A stretch of DNA of 8,941 nucleotides from Flavobacteriales bacterium (GTDB lineage: Bacteria > Bacteroidota > Bacteroidia > Flavobacteriales > UA16). Below, one piece after another: positions 1-6,713 of this stretch (the stretch's first letter is position 1; every line of letters starts with the position of its first letter). Made by a program: the position numbers and the translations under genes. The stretch lies in contig NYTZ01000119.1 in assembly GCA_002683735.1 (NCBI GenBank), positions 7,348-16,288 on the forward strand, given 5' to 3'. The notes beneath the pieces are model-generated. The model worked only from the letters and a program-made list of their open reading frames with translations, was not told the origin of the DNA and did not search any database.

Positions 1-2570
1 GTCGTTTGCAAGGCCCAGAGGCCATCTCCCTCGTCGATCATGGGGGTCGACATCGCATCCCATCCTTGGAAACTGCCCGCCAAGTGCACCACACCCGGGG
101 CGGGGTCCAGATTGGCCGTGTTCACCTGAAAGACCATGCTGTACAAGCAAGAACCGTCCTCCTCAGTCGCGTCCGCATCGAAATTCGATGCAAGGACATC
201 GGTACATCCCGGGTAATCCAGGTTGGAGGAGCAGGCTGCACAGGCGCCAAAACAGAACGGCCCCACCTGATCTGGACCCGAGACCACCCACTGACGGTTG
301 TATGCTCCGAATCCGTCCGCACCGCCACACCCCAACGGAACGGCCTCCGCCTCTGACCAGCCGGTGCCATTGATGAACTTATATTCGATCAGGGCGCCGG
401 CTTCGGCCAAGAACGAAGTCGTCCAAAACCCGTCGGCATCTTGGACCAAGGGGGTGGACCCTGGCGACCAACCCTGGAAAGACCCCGCAACGTGCAGTCC
501 GGAAGCCGATACCGCCCCGGCCGCTTCCAAATCGGAAGCGTCCAATACGATGTGGACCGTGTACTGGCACGGGGCCACATCACCGAAGTTCAAGGCGTCG
601 GCATCCTCACAATCTGAGGACAACGCGAGGGGATCGTCCTCCGGAACTGGCGTCACAGGCGTGTCCATCCAAAGGTGATGCTGACCCGGTGCGAAATAGA
701 AAGGAGCCCCGAGATCAGTGACATTGTAGCTGTCCCCCGTCAGCGCATCCGTCCAGAAGCCAGTGTGCGGAAAACCCGGTACCATGTCGAACCCCACCAC
801 ATCAAAGTTGCCGCACAGCACCACGTTCTGGTCCGGACTGTACAGGTGCAGCCGTTTGCCCGATCCTCCGAAATCAATGCTGTAATCGTAAGTCCCAAAG
901 ACCGGCTCGTCGCGCTTAAGCTCACAAAGCGCCTTGACCGTGCGCGCCAGCCCCTGGCGTTCCGGCTCCAAGGCTTTGTCCGCCCAAGGCTCCGGCTTCT
1001 CATCCAGCTTGCACCCTTCCGCAAAAGTGCCATTCAGGCAATCGAAGATCGAAACATCATACCCGAATTCCCCCCATTGGTACATCATCTTCGGCCCAGG
1101 CAATGCCAACAGGAAAGCATGGGCCATCCCCATGCGATCCATGGCCGTGCCCAGCGCTTTGGTGTCGTAGTTCCCGGCGGCATTGCCAAAGTTGAGCAGA
1201 TCGTGCGCCACTCGTTGCTCGTCATGGCTTTCCATGTACGCCACGAGGTTGGGCCAGTTCCACCCCCGTGCCTGCCAAGAAGCCTGGGAGAAGTCTCCGC
1301 CATAGCCCATGACCGCCTCCCCGAATTGGGAGCTCTGCTTGCCCCAGAGCAGGAATCCGCCATTGGCCAGCGCCGTCTCCTCGGGGTTGTCCCCCAAATG
1401 CTCCAGCATGATGTAAGCACCCGGATGATGGGTCCAAACATGGTTTCCGTAGTCGAACAGGATGTCCACCCGACTCTGGTCATAGTTGTTCCATGCGCCA
1501 ACGTCGCCAAGGGTGTTGGTTTGCGTCAAACCCTTAGACAGGTCAATTCGGTATCCATCTACGTGGAATTCATCGATCCAGAAATCCAGAACCCGCTTCC
1601 AGAACTCCCGGGTCCATGGGTCCTGGTGATCGAAGTCGTAACCCAATCCATAGGGATGCACCTGATTCTGATTGAACCAAGGGTTGCCCGCTGAAGCAGC
1701 ATTGTTGGCGTCCTGGTACAACCGCACCATGGGATCCAAGCCAAAACTGTGGTTCGGGACCACGTCCAGAATGATGGCGATGCCACGGGCATGGGCCTCG
1801 TTCACCAATCTCTTGAGTGCATCCGCTGTGCCGTAGGCCTTGTCCACGGCAAACCGTGGGCCGGGGTTGTAGCCCCAACTCGAGTTGCCATCAAATTCAC
1901 TGACCGGCATGAGTTCGATGGCCGTGATCCCGAGCCACTCCAAATGGTCCAAGCGTTCGGTCACCGCAAGAAAGTCCCGCGCGGCGTCCCAGTCACGGAC
2001 CAACAATTCGTAGATGACCAAGCGATCCTGCGCGGGCCGGGTGAATCCGGCGTCCGTCCAGACAAAGTCTTCCTCCAAGGTGCGGAAGGCGCCAACAGGC
2101 CAAAACGCTTGCTGCGAGGGAAATGGCGGGAGATTCGGGAACGTCTCGGCCGACACGTAGCCGTCATTCCACGGATCGAGGATGAGCGGCGAAAAAGGAT
2201 CGGCCACTTCCACGGTATCGTCCACGAGATAATGGAATCGCGTCCAGGCCCCCGGGTCCAATCCGTTGACCTCAAGCCACCACGTGTTCCCGTCCACTGA
2301 CCGGTTCATGAGGAAGTCTTCCTCAATGCCCCAACCGTTGAAGTCACCTCGCAAGTGAACATGGTCCTTGGCCGGGGCCCGAAGCTGGAAATGAGCCCGA
2401 TCCGGCGCCAGGACCGTGATGCCGTCCTGACGGGGAACCGGCGGATCCTCGACCAAGCCTTGAGCCAGAAGGGCATTCGACGAAAACAAACAAGACAGAA
2501 TGCAACCCGTCCACAGCGTCAAACGGGACAAAGCGGTGCAAAGCAGAAAAGAAGGTTCGCCAGGGCGCAT
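1..2570 (-). CDS. Secreted GH13 alpha-amylase-family glycoside hydrolase, C-terminus cut by window edge
   Basis: This is an uninterrupted frame of 856 codons from the ATG at 2570 to the window edge; the stop lies outside. Residues 1-37 form a signal peptide ending LLAQ. Residues about 57-140 are a CBM48/E-set-like domain (LRGDFNGW). The GH13 (beta/alpha)8 barrel follows. Region I is DVVPNH (269-274), region II GYRIDLSKG with nucleophile D343, region III MLEHLGDN with acid/base E390, and region IV ESHDEQR with D450. SSWGYNP and LPGPKMMYQWGEFGYD match Bacteroidota secreted alpha-amylases. After the catalytic part come two copies of a cysteine motif plus a GSFQGW starch-binding-like domain (cysteines at 654 and 789, tryptophans at 701 and 837). 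The second copy is incomplete here. The enzyme probably cleaves alpha-1,4-glucans outside the cell. A T9SS sorting domain beyond the edge is expected but not seen. The family is secure; exact specificity is not. Confidence 0.93.
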   Translation of the reverse strand, partial: MRPGEPSFLLCTALSRLTLWTGCILSCLFSSNALLAQGLVEDPPVPRQDGITVLAPDRAHFQLRAPAKDHVHLRGDFNGWGIEEDFLMNRSVDGNTWWLEVNGLDPGAWTRFHYLVDDTVEVADPFSPLILDPWNDGYVSAETFPNLPPFPSQQAFWPVGAFRTLEEDFVWTDAGFTRPAQDRLVIYELLVRDWDAARDFLAVTERLDHLEWLGITAIELMPVSEFDGNSSWGYNPGPRFAVDKAYGTADALKRLVNEAHARGIAIILDVVPNHSFGLDPMVRLYQDANNAASAGNPWFNQNQVHPYGLGYDFDHQDPWTREFWKRVLDFWIDEFHVDGYRIDLSKGLTQTNTLGDVGAWNNYDQSRVDILFDYGNHVWTHHPGAYIMLEHLGDNPEETALANGGFLLWGKQSSQFGEAVMGYGGDFSQASWQARGWNWPNLVAYMESHDEQRVAHDLLNFGNAAGNYDTKALGTAMDRMGMAHAFLLALPGPKMMYQWGEFGYDVSIFDCLNGTFAEGCKLDEKPEPWADKALEPERQGLARTVKALCELKRDEPVFGTYDYSIDFGGSGKRLHLYSPDQNVVLCGNFDVVGFDMVPGFPHTGFWTDALTGDSYNVTDLGAPFYFAPGQHHLWMDTPVTPVPEDDPLALSSDCEDADALNFGDVAPCQYTVHIVLDASDLEAAGAVSASGLHVAGSFQGWSPGSTPLVQDADGFWTTSFLAEAGALIEYKFINGTGWSEAEAVPLGCGGADGFGAYNRQWVVSGPDQVGPFCFGACAACSSNLDYPGCTDVLASNFDADATEEDGSCLYSMVFQVNTANLDPAPGVVHLAGSFQGWDAMSTPMIDEGDGLWALQT

Positions 2571-2616
2571 AAACCCTAAAATACGGCCCCTATTTTTACC
2601 CTTCGAAACACCGATC
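2571..2616. promoter_or_regulatory. 46-bp divergent promoter region between the amylase gene and lpdA
   Basis: Only 46 bp separate the two opposing ATG codons. This AT-rich stretch contains TATTTTTA at 2591-2598 on the plus strand and TATTTTAG on the minus strand just before the amylase ATG. Both loosely resemble the Bacteroidota -7 element TANNTTTG. No convincing TTTG -33 element lies at the usual distance for either gene, so the lpdA promoter may reach into the amylase 5' coding region. No Shine-Dalgarno sequence is seen before lpdA, which is usual in this phylum. Confidence 0.35.
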
Positions 2617-4005
2617 ATGAAGTACGATATTCTGGTTCTGGGCAGTGGCCCCGGAGGATACGTGACCGCCATCCGCGCTTCCCAGCTCGGCATGAAGGTC
2701 GCCGTCGTGGAACGCGAAGCCCTAGGCGGCATCTGCCTGAACTGGGGATGCATCCCGACCAAGGCACTGCTCAAGAGCGCCAACGTCTTCGAATACATCG
2801 AGCATGCCGGCGACTACGGCATCAACGTGGCCAAGCCCAAGGTTGACTTCACTGGCATGGTTTCCCGATCCCGCGGTGTAGCCGACGGCATGTCCAAGGG
2901 CGTTCAGTTCCTCATGAAGAAGAACAAGATTGACGTCATCATGGGCAACGGAAAACTGATGCCGGGCCGCAAGGTGGAAGTGACCGATGCCGAGGGCGGC
3001 AAGCAGGTCGTCGAAGCCAACCACATCATCATCGCCACGGGCGCCCGAAGCCGCCAGCTTCCCAACCTTCCGCAGGATGGAAAGAAGATCATCGGTTACC
3101 GTGAGGCCATGACAATGGACAAGCAGCCCAAGAAGTTGGTCGTGGTCGGGTCCGGCGCCATCGGCGTCGAATTTGCCTACTTCTACAACGCCATCGGCAC
3201 GCAGGTCACCATTGTGGAGTACATGCCCAACATCGTGCCCGTCGAAGACGAGGAAGTGAGCAAGCAGCTCGCCCGGAGCTTCAAGAAGTCCGGCATCAAC
3301 ATCATGACCTCCAGCGAGGTCACGGGGGTGGACACCTCGGGCAAGGGCTGCAAGGTCCACGTAAAGACCAAGAAGGGCGAAGAAGTGCTCGAAGCCGACG
3401 TGGTGCTGAGCGCTGTGGGCGTCGTGTCCAACATTGACGGCATTGGCCTCGAAGAAGTCGGCATTGCAGCCGATCGTGGCAAACTGATCGTGGACGATTT
3501 CTACAAGACGAACATTCCCGGCTATTACGCCATCGGCGATTGCGTCCCCGGACCGGCCCTCGCCCACGTGGCGAGTGCTGAGGGCATCCTCTGCGTGGAG
3601 AAGATTGCGGGCCACGATGTTGAGCCCCTCGATTACGGCAACATCCCCGGGTGCACGTACTGCTTCCCAGAGGTCGCCAGTGTGGGCAAGACCGAGGAGG
3701 CGTGCAAGAAGGAAGGCATGGACATCAAGGTCGGCAAGTTCCCCTTCAGTGCATCGGGCAAGGCCAGCGCAGCTGGGCATAAGGACGGCTTTGTCAAGCT
3801 CATCTTCGATGCCAAGTATGGCGAACTGCTCGGCGGCCACATGATTGGCGCCAATGTCACGGAGATGATTGCGGAGATTGTCGCCATCCGCAAGCTCGAG
3901 ACCACTGGTCACGAGATGATCAAGACGGTCCACCCTCACCCCACCCTGAGTGAGGCGGTGATGGAGGCGGCCGCAGCCGCCTACGACGAAGTCATTCACC
4001 TCTAA
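2617..4005 (+). CDS. lpdA: Dihydrolipoyl dehydrogenase (E3 subunit)
   Basis: A 462-residue flavoprotein disulfide oxidoreductase, close to the normal family length. It reoxidises the dihydrolipoyl group of pyruvate or 2-oxoglutarate dehydrogenase, branched-chain dehydrogenase or the glycine cleavage system, passing electrons through FAD to NAD+ in the cytoplasm. The FAD-binding GSGPGG is at 9-14. The redox-active disulfide is C40/C45 in GGICLNWGCIPTK. The NAD-binding GSGAIGVE is at 178-185. The second FAD motif YAIGDC precedes the dimerisation domain, and HPHPTLSE near the C-terminus gives the catalytic dyad H441-E446. The ATG at 2617 is chosen because the Rossmann fold begins at residue 3; the frame is open further upstream but would add a basic, non-homologous leader overlapping the amylase gene. 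No E1 or E2 gene is adjacent, so which complex it serves cannot be read here. It ends at a strong terminator. Confidence 0.97.
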   Translation: MKYDILVLGSGPGGYVTAIRASQLGMKVAVVEREALGGICLNWGCIPTKALLKSANVFEYIEHAGDYGINVAKPKVDFTGMVSRSRGVADGMSKGVQFLMKKNKIDVIMGNGKLMPGRKVEVTDAEGGKQVVEANHIIIATGARSRQLPNLPQDGKKIIGYREAMTMDKQPKKLVVVGSGAIGVEFAYFYNAIGTQVTIVEYMPNIVPVEDEEVSKQLARSFKKSGINIMTSSEVTGVDTSGKGCKVHVKTKKGEEVLEADVVLSAVGVVSNIDGIGLEEVGIAADRGKLIVDDFYKTNIPGYYAIGDCVPGPALAHVASAEGILCVEKIAGHDVEPLDYGNIPGCTYCFPEVASVGKTEEACKKEGMDIKVGKFPFSASGKASAAGHKDGFVKLIFDAKYGELLGGHMIGANVTEMIAEIVAIRKLETTGHEMIKTVHPHPTLSEAVMEAAAAAYDEVIHL

Positions 4006-4023
4006 TCGGGGCTGGACTTCATC

Positions 4024-4050
4024 AAAAAAGGCGCCCGGAGGCGCCTTTTT
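4024..4050. terminator. Bidirectional intrinsic terminator after lpdA
   Basis: A perfect GGCGCC/GGCGCC stem (4030-4035 and 4040-4045) encloses a CGGA loop. It is flanked by A6 on the left and T5 on the right, and a short atc/gat pairing lies outside these. The symmetric A and T tracts make it a good terminator for lpdA on the plus strand and for the opposing small membrane-protein gene, which ends at 4069. Confidence 0.9.
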
Positions 4051-4068
4051 GATTTGGAGATGTACAAC

Positions 4069-4425
4069 TCAACTAAACATGTCCGCTGGCGACGACGACG
4101 CCTCTTTTTTCCGGGATTTCGCGGCCGCCTCACGCTCCTGATGGGCCTGGGCGTTCTGTTTCCGTGCCCGTTGACGGGCACGACGTTGGGCGTATTCCGC
4201 GATGCGGTCCATGTGCACCAGATACCGCACAGCACTTCCGAAAAAGGCCATTCCCGCCATCAGCAGGACCAAGCCTAGAGTGCCTTCACCTACCCAGATT
4301 TCCCAATGGGTATCGGTGATGCGGCGCATGGCCGCGTCCAACGTCACGGACACCCCCGATCCAATGAGGAGGAATCCAGTAGCGCCATGAGAGAACCATC
4401 GTTTGCGGGCCGTTTCAATCGTCAT
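4069..4425 (-). CDS. Small two-helix membrane protein of unknown function
   Basis: 118 residues starting at the ATG at 4425 (MTIETARKRWFSHG). A TTG two codons upstream is a less likely start. Two hydrophobic stretches, about residues 14-33 (GATGFLLIGSG...) and 46-70 (GTLGLVLLMAGMAFFGSAV), look like a transmembrane hairpin. A highly charged tail rich in Arg, Lys, Ala and Gln follows from about residue 75 to the end and is probably cytoplasmic and helical. I recognise no family. The gene is convergent with lpdA and shares its terminator. It lies 96 bp downstream of the secreted-protein gene on the same strand, so it may be transcribed with it or on its own. The reading frame is plausible because of the clear membrane topology, but no function can be stated. 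Confidence 0.72.
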   Translation of the reverse strand: MTIETARKRWFSHGATGFLLIGSGVSVTLDAAMRRITDTHWEIWVGEGTLGLVLLMAGMAFFGSAVRYLVHMDRIAEYAQRRARQRARKQNAQAHQEREAAAKSRKKEASSSPADMFS

Positions 4426-4521
4426 GTCCAAGAGAGCGGTGTAAGCGAATCGTATCTGTACGCAAGCTAGTGCCGCTCAGGCGTGTAGGCCCGTTCTCAA
4501 ACAGCGAGTTCGTTCGCGTCC

Positions 4522-5385
4522 TCAAGGAAACCAGCGGCGGTGGACCTGGCCCGTCCGCTCGCTCACCACATGAACGATTCCGCCTTTCGTGAGGAAACGG
4601 CCATCCAGCGCTCTGCCGGAGTCCAGCTCACGGCCCATCAGGTCATATCGAATCCAATGACAAGGCTCATCCAACCGGTGGCGGTATCGGTCCCCTTCAG
4701 GCTGGACCCACCATGAGACCTCCGCCGGGTTCTCCAAGTTGGACAGCGCTCCTCCATCGAATTCCGGGATGGAAATGGAAAACACGTCGTCCATGAATTC
4801 ATCCGACGCCACCCCATTCGAAAACACCTGCAGGTTCAAGTACCCGGAGATCACCCCATCGGTGGTGAATTGTCCGACCAGAACGCGGAGGTCGTCCCCA
4901 GCGGTCCCGTTGGAACTCCCAAGGGTCACAAACCAAGCACCATCAATGTCCATCACCAGGTCTTCCCCCGCCTCGAATTCATCCACCCAATAGCTGGTTT
5001 CCGGCGGAAACAGACCCACCGGAATCTCCCCCTCTGCGCCCACTGGTGCAGCATCGATTCCAATCGTCACCCACGTGTCGTACCGCAACGTTGGCAGGAT
5101 GTCATACAGCAATGGGTTGTTGTTGTTCGGGGTGGCCCAACCATCCGGGTCCTGGTAGAAGGATGTCGTGGTCTCCACACGACCTTCCATTTCATCCCAC
5201 CCTGACACGGAGGTCAAGTAGTCCTGGGGATTGACGAGGACCGCATACAGCCGCGCCGTGGTCATACTGGGAATGCTGTCCACCGCCACCACTTCCCATT
5301 CGAAGGAATACGGGGCGGAAGCCTGCTGGGCATGTGTCGTGAATCCTGCCAAGCCCAACAAAAGAGATAACGTCATCCTGTTCAT
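4522..5385 (-). CDS. Secreted protein of unknown function with T9SS-like C-terminal tail
   Basis: 287 residues. MNRMTLSLLLGLAGFTTHAQ is a signal peptide with probable cleavage near residue 19. The body (about 26-210) is acidic and beta-rich, with motifs such as TARLYAVLVNPQDYLTSVSG (43-62), TLRYDTWVTIGID (99-111) and DDLRVLVGQFTTDG (164-177). I associate this pattern with poorly characterised extracellular proteins of Flavobacteriales, and I know of no assigned activity. Residues about 233-287 (IRYDLMGREL...GGIVHVVSERTGQ) resemble a divergent type-A T9SS sorting domain, suggesting export across the outer membrane and attachment or release at the surface. The ATG at 5385 overlaps the TGA of the upstream OB-fold gene as ATGA, so the two are probably translationally coupled. 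Assignment as a real secreted protein is firm; its role is unknown. Confidence 0.85.
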   Translation of the reverse strand: MNRMTLSLLLGLAGFTTHAQQASAPYSFEWEVVAVDSIPSMTTARLYAVLVNPQDYLTSVSGWDEMEGRVETTTSFYQDPDGWATPNNNNPLLYDILPTLRYDTWVTIGIDAAPVGAEGEIPVGLFPPETSYWVDEFEAGEDLVMDIDGAWFVTLGSSNGTAGDDLRVLVGQFTTDGVISGYLNLQVFSNGVASDEFMDDVFSISIPEFDGGALSNLENPAEVSWWVQPEGDRYRHRLDEPCHWIRYDLMGRELDSGRALDGRFLTKGGIVHVVSERTGQVHRRWFP

Positions 5386-5783
5386 GGCACTTGATTTAAA
5401 AGTACGAGTCCATCCATCCGGACTTCGGCAAAAAGGTCGTCATACCCGGTCACCCTGCCTTTCAGTCTCAACAGCTCTCCGGCTTCCAATCTCCGGTGGG
5501 CTCGGGTAGAATCCCACGTCGCCACCACGCCTCCTTTCAACACGACCCGATCCCCATCGTCCTGTTCAACGACCCCGTACAACTCTACAACGGCATCCAA
5601 ATACGCCATGGAGCTGGAGTCTCCCGCAGCCAACTTCCCCACGAGCTCCTCGGGAACCATTTTGAATCGGGCCGCTTCGGCGCCGATGTCCCGATGGGGG
5701 CGTTCCAGTAGACTCCATCCGATTCCGGCGAGGAGCGCTGCACCCAAAAACAGTGCAATGCGGGTCAACTTGCGGCCAATCAT
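5382..5783 (-). CDS. Membrane-anchored OB-fold protein, tRNA_anti-like family
   Basis: 133 residues. An uncleaved-looking hydrophobic anchor (RIALFLGAALLAGIGWSLL, about 8-26) precedes a small domain at about 56-131 with the pattern YLDAVVELYGVV...VVLKGGVVATW...LKGRVTGYDDL. The order of strands and the closing G-R-V-T-G-Y-D-D segment match the OB-fold 'tRNA_anti-like' proteins frequent in Bacteroidota (Pfam tRNA_anti-like). Despite the name, those small exported proteins are not shown to bind tRNA and their function is unknown. The domain probably faces the periplasm. The stop overlaps the start of the following secreted-protein gene (ATGA, 5385-5382), so the pair forms an operon. The long 193-bp leader before this gene holds two TGAC inverted repeats and several hairpins. 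The family call rests on motif memory and should be checked with a profile search. Confidence 0.8.
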   Translation of the reverse strand: MIGRKLTRIALFLGAALLAGIGWSLLERPHRDIGAEAARFKMVPEELVGKLAAGDSSSMAYLDAVVELYGVVEQDDGDRVVLKGGVVATWDSTRAHRRLEAGELLRLKGRVTGYDDLFAEVRMDGLVLLNQVP

Positions 5784-5819
5784 GCTTCGAATCTACCGAC
5801 AAACATTGGTGTAAAGAGA

Positions 5820-5847
5820 TGGCCCGGGACGCGTTCGCCCCGGGCCA
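5820..5847 (-). terminator. GC-rich hairpin upstream of the OB-fold gene, possible weak terminator or leader structure
   Basis: A perfect 9-bp stem, TGGCCCGGG (5820-5828) with CCCGGGCCA (5839-5847), encloses a 10-base loop. Read on the minus strand it lies between the stop of the barrel gene (5977) and the ATG at 5783, and is followed by TCTCTTT rather than a true U tract. It could end the upstream operon's transcript inefficiently, or form part of the OB-fold gene's 5' leader. Confidence 0.5.
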
Positions 5848-5870
5848 CCAAACCAAAACCTGTCTTGTCA

Positions 5871-5922
5871 TGCGCTTGGCGCATTGCCAATGTTCAGACT
5901 CCAATCTGTACAAAGCCTGAAC
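5871..5922 (-). other. Cluster of short hairpins in the OB-fold gene leader
   Basis: TGCGC-TTG-GCGCA (5871-5883) and the overlapping, mutually exclusive TTGGC...GCCAA (5876-5890) can each form a short stem. GTTCAG (5892-5897) pairs with CTGAAC (5917-5922). With the hairpin at 5820-5847 this gives a 193-bp intergenic stretch with several possible stems. It fits no riboswitch class I recognise. Confidence 0.3.
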
Positions 5923-5931
5923 GGTGCAGCG

Positions 5932-5965
5932 TGACGCTCGTCACCTTCTCAGATGACAATCATCA
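5932..5965. promoter_or_regulatory. Paired TGAC-N4-GTCA inverted repeats, 22 bp apart
   Basis: GTGAC-GCTC-GTCAC has its TGAC/GTCA core at 5932-5943. ATGAC-AATC-ATCAT has its core at 5954-5965 and carries one mismatch in the inner dyad. The start-to-start distance is 22 bp, about two helical turns, the same as the pair at 8094-8127. They sit 149-182 bp upstream of the OB-fold gene ATG (5783) and just beyond the stop of the barrel gene. The geometry resembles Crp/Fnr-type operators; the binding protein is unknown. Confidence 0.5.
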
Positions 5966-5976
5966 TCAGCCACAGA

Positions 5977-6696
5977 TCACAGACCGAGGCCGACCGTCAT
6001 GCCGAAACGCCAACCCGGTCCGCTATTGGCCGTGAGGTAAGTGTTCCATTGGGAGGAATTGAAGACGCGCAGTTCGAGGCTGTCCTCTGAGCTTTCCCGG
6101 TCGTCCACGGACAGGTTCCGTGTCGGCGACCAGTTTCGCGAGTAACTGCGGAACATCGGTCCCGTGTAGACTTCAATGCTGATGCCATTGTCACTGTACC
6201 ACTGGTATCCCACCATGACGCCGCCACCCCAGTGAAACTGGCTATACTCTCCGTCCAACTCTCCTTGGTACTGGTTGGCCGGAAAACCATCCAGATCATC
6301 CACATCCTCGTCAATGGTGAGGTTCCAACTTTCTACGCGGCCCTGCACGCTGACGAACACCCCTTCGGGCATCCCGCCGTAGACCCAAGCGTATCGCCGG
6401 ATTTCGGGCGTGAAACGCCAACCTCCGTGCACAATGTCCATATCGGCCGCGGCATCGGAGCCGAAATCGTAGTTGTAATAGTAATTGGTGAAGCTCTCCT
6501 CAGCGCCAATGCCGGCAAAGGCAAACTGCACGGAAGTCGAAGCATTGAGCACATGCTCGAAGGCCAATTCATAGCGTGCCCAGTACCAATCACTCAGGTT
6601 CAACTTGAGCAGACTCTGGGCTTCAATGTCGCCTTCCTGGCCCACGGCGCTCGATGCGAAGGCAAGGAATCCAAGAAGGGTCAAAACAGAACGCAT
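5977..6696 (-). CDS. Outer-membrane beta-barrel protein, DUF3575-like
   Basis: 239 residues from the ATG at 6696. This start gives a clean signal peptide, MRSVLTLLGFLAFASSAVG, cleaved before Gln20. Two in-frame ATGs upstream (6759, 6723) would overlap the preceding gene and add a leader. The mature part begins QSLLKLNLSDWYWARYELAFEHVL, which resembles the opening of DUF3575-type barrels (N-L-L-K-L-N-L followed by an E-Y/F-E-x-A strand). It then shows repeated alternating aromatic/polar strands, Gly-rich turns such as WGGGVMVGYQWY, and a last strand WRFGMTVGLGL. This fits an 8- to 10-strand barrel with acidic external loops. The terminal residue is Leu, not the usual Phe or Trp. It is third in the operon, 17 bp after the NTF2-like gene. 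A run of nine A (T on the coding strand) lies immediately upstream of the ATG. Function is unknown. Confidence 0.82.
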   Translation of the reverse strand: MRSVLTLLGFLAFASSAVGQEGDIEAQSLLKLNLSDWYWARYELAFEHVLNASTSVQFAFAGIGAEESFTNYYYNYDFGSDAAADMDIVHGGWRFTPEIRRYAWVYGGMPEGVFVSVQGRVESWNLTIDEDVDDLDGFPANQYQGELDGEYSQFHWGGGVMVGYQWYSDNGISIEVYTGPMFRSYSRNWSPTRNLSVDDRESSEDSLELRVFNSSQWNTYLTANSGPGWRFGMTVGLGL

Positions 6697-6713
6697 CAAA
6701 AAAAAAGGAAGCT

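Noticed and set aside
675..1694. A 339-codon plus-strand frame across the amylase gene
   Set aside because: It is antisense to the GH13 catalytic domain with its four conserved regions, has no signal or family features, and is best explained by codon bias.
2930..2937. TGACGTCA palindrome inside lpdA
   Set aside because: It lacks the 4-base spacer of the paired sites and encodes conserved residues of lpdA, so it is probably coincidental.
2722..3999. A 425-codon open frame antisense to lpdA
   Set aside because: It mirrors the GC-rich codon pattern of lpdA, whose full set of catalytic motifs is on the plus strand; the antisense product has no recognisable domain.
5207..5220. TGAC-N6-GTCA inside the secreted-protein gene
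   Set aside because: The spacer length differs from the repeated 4-base form and it lies in coding sequence.
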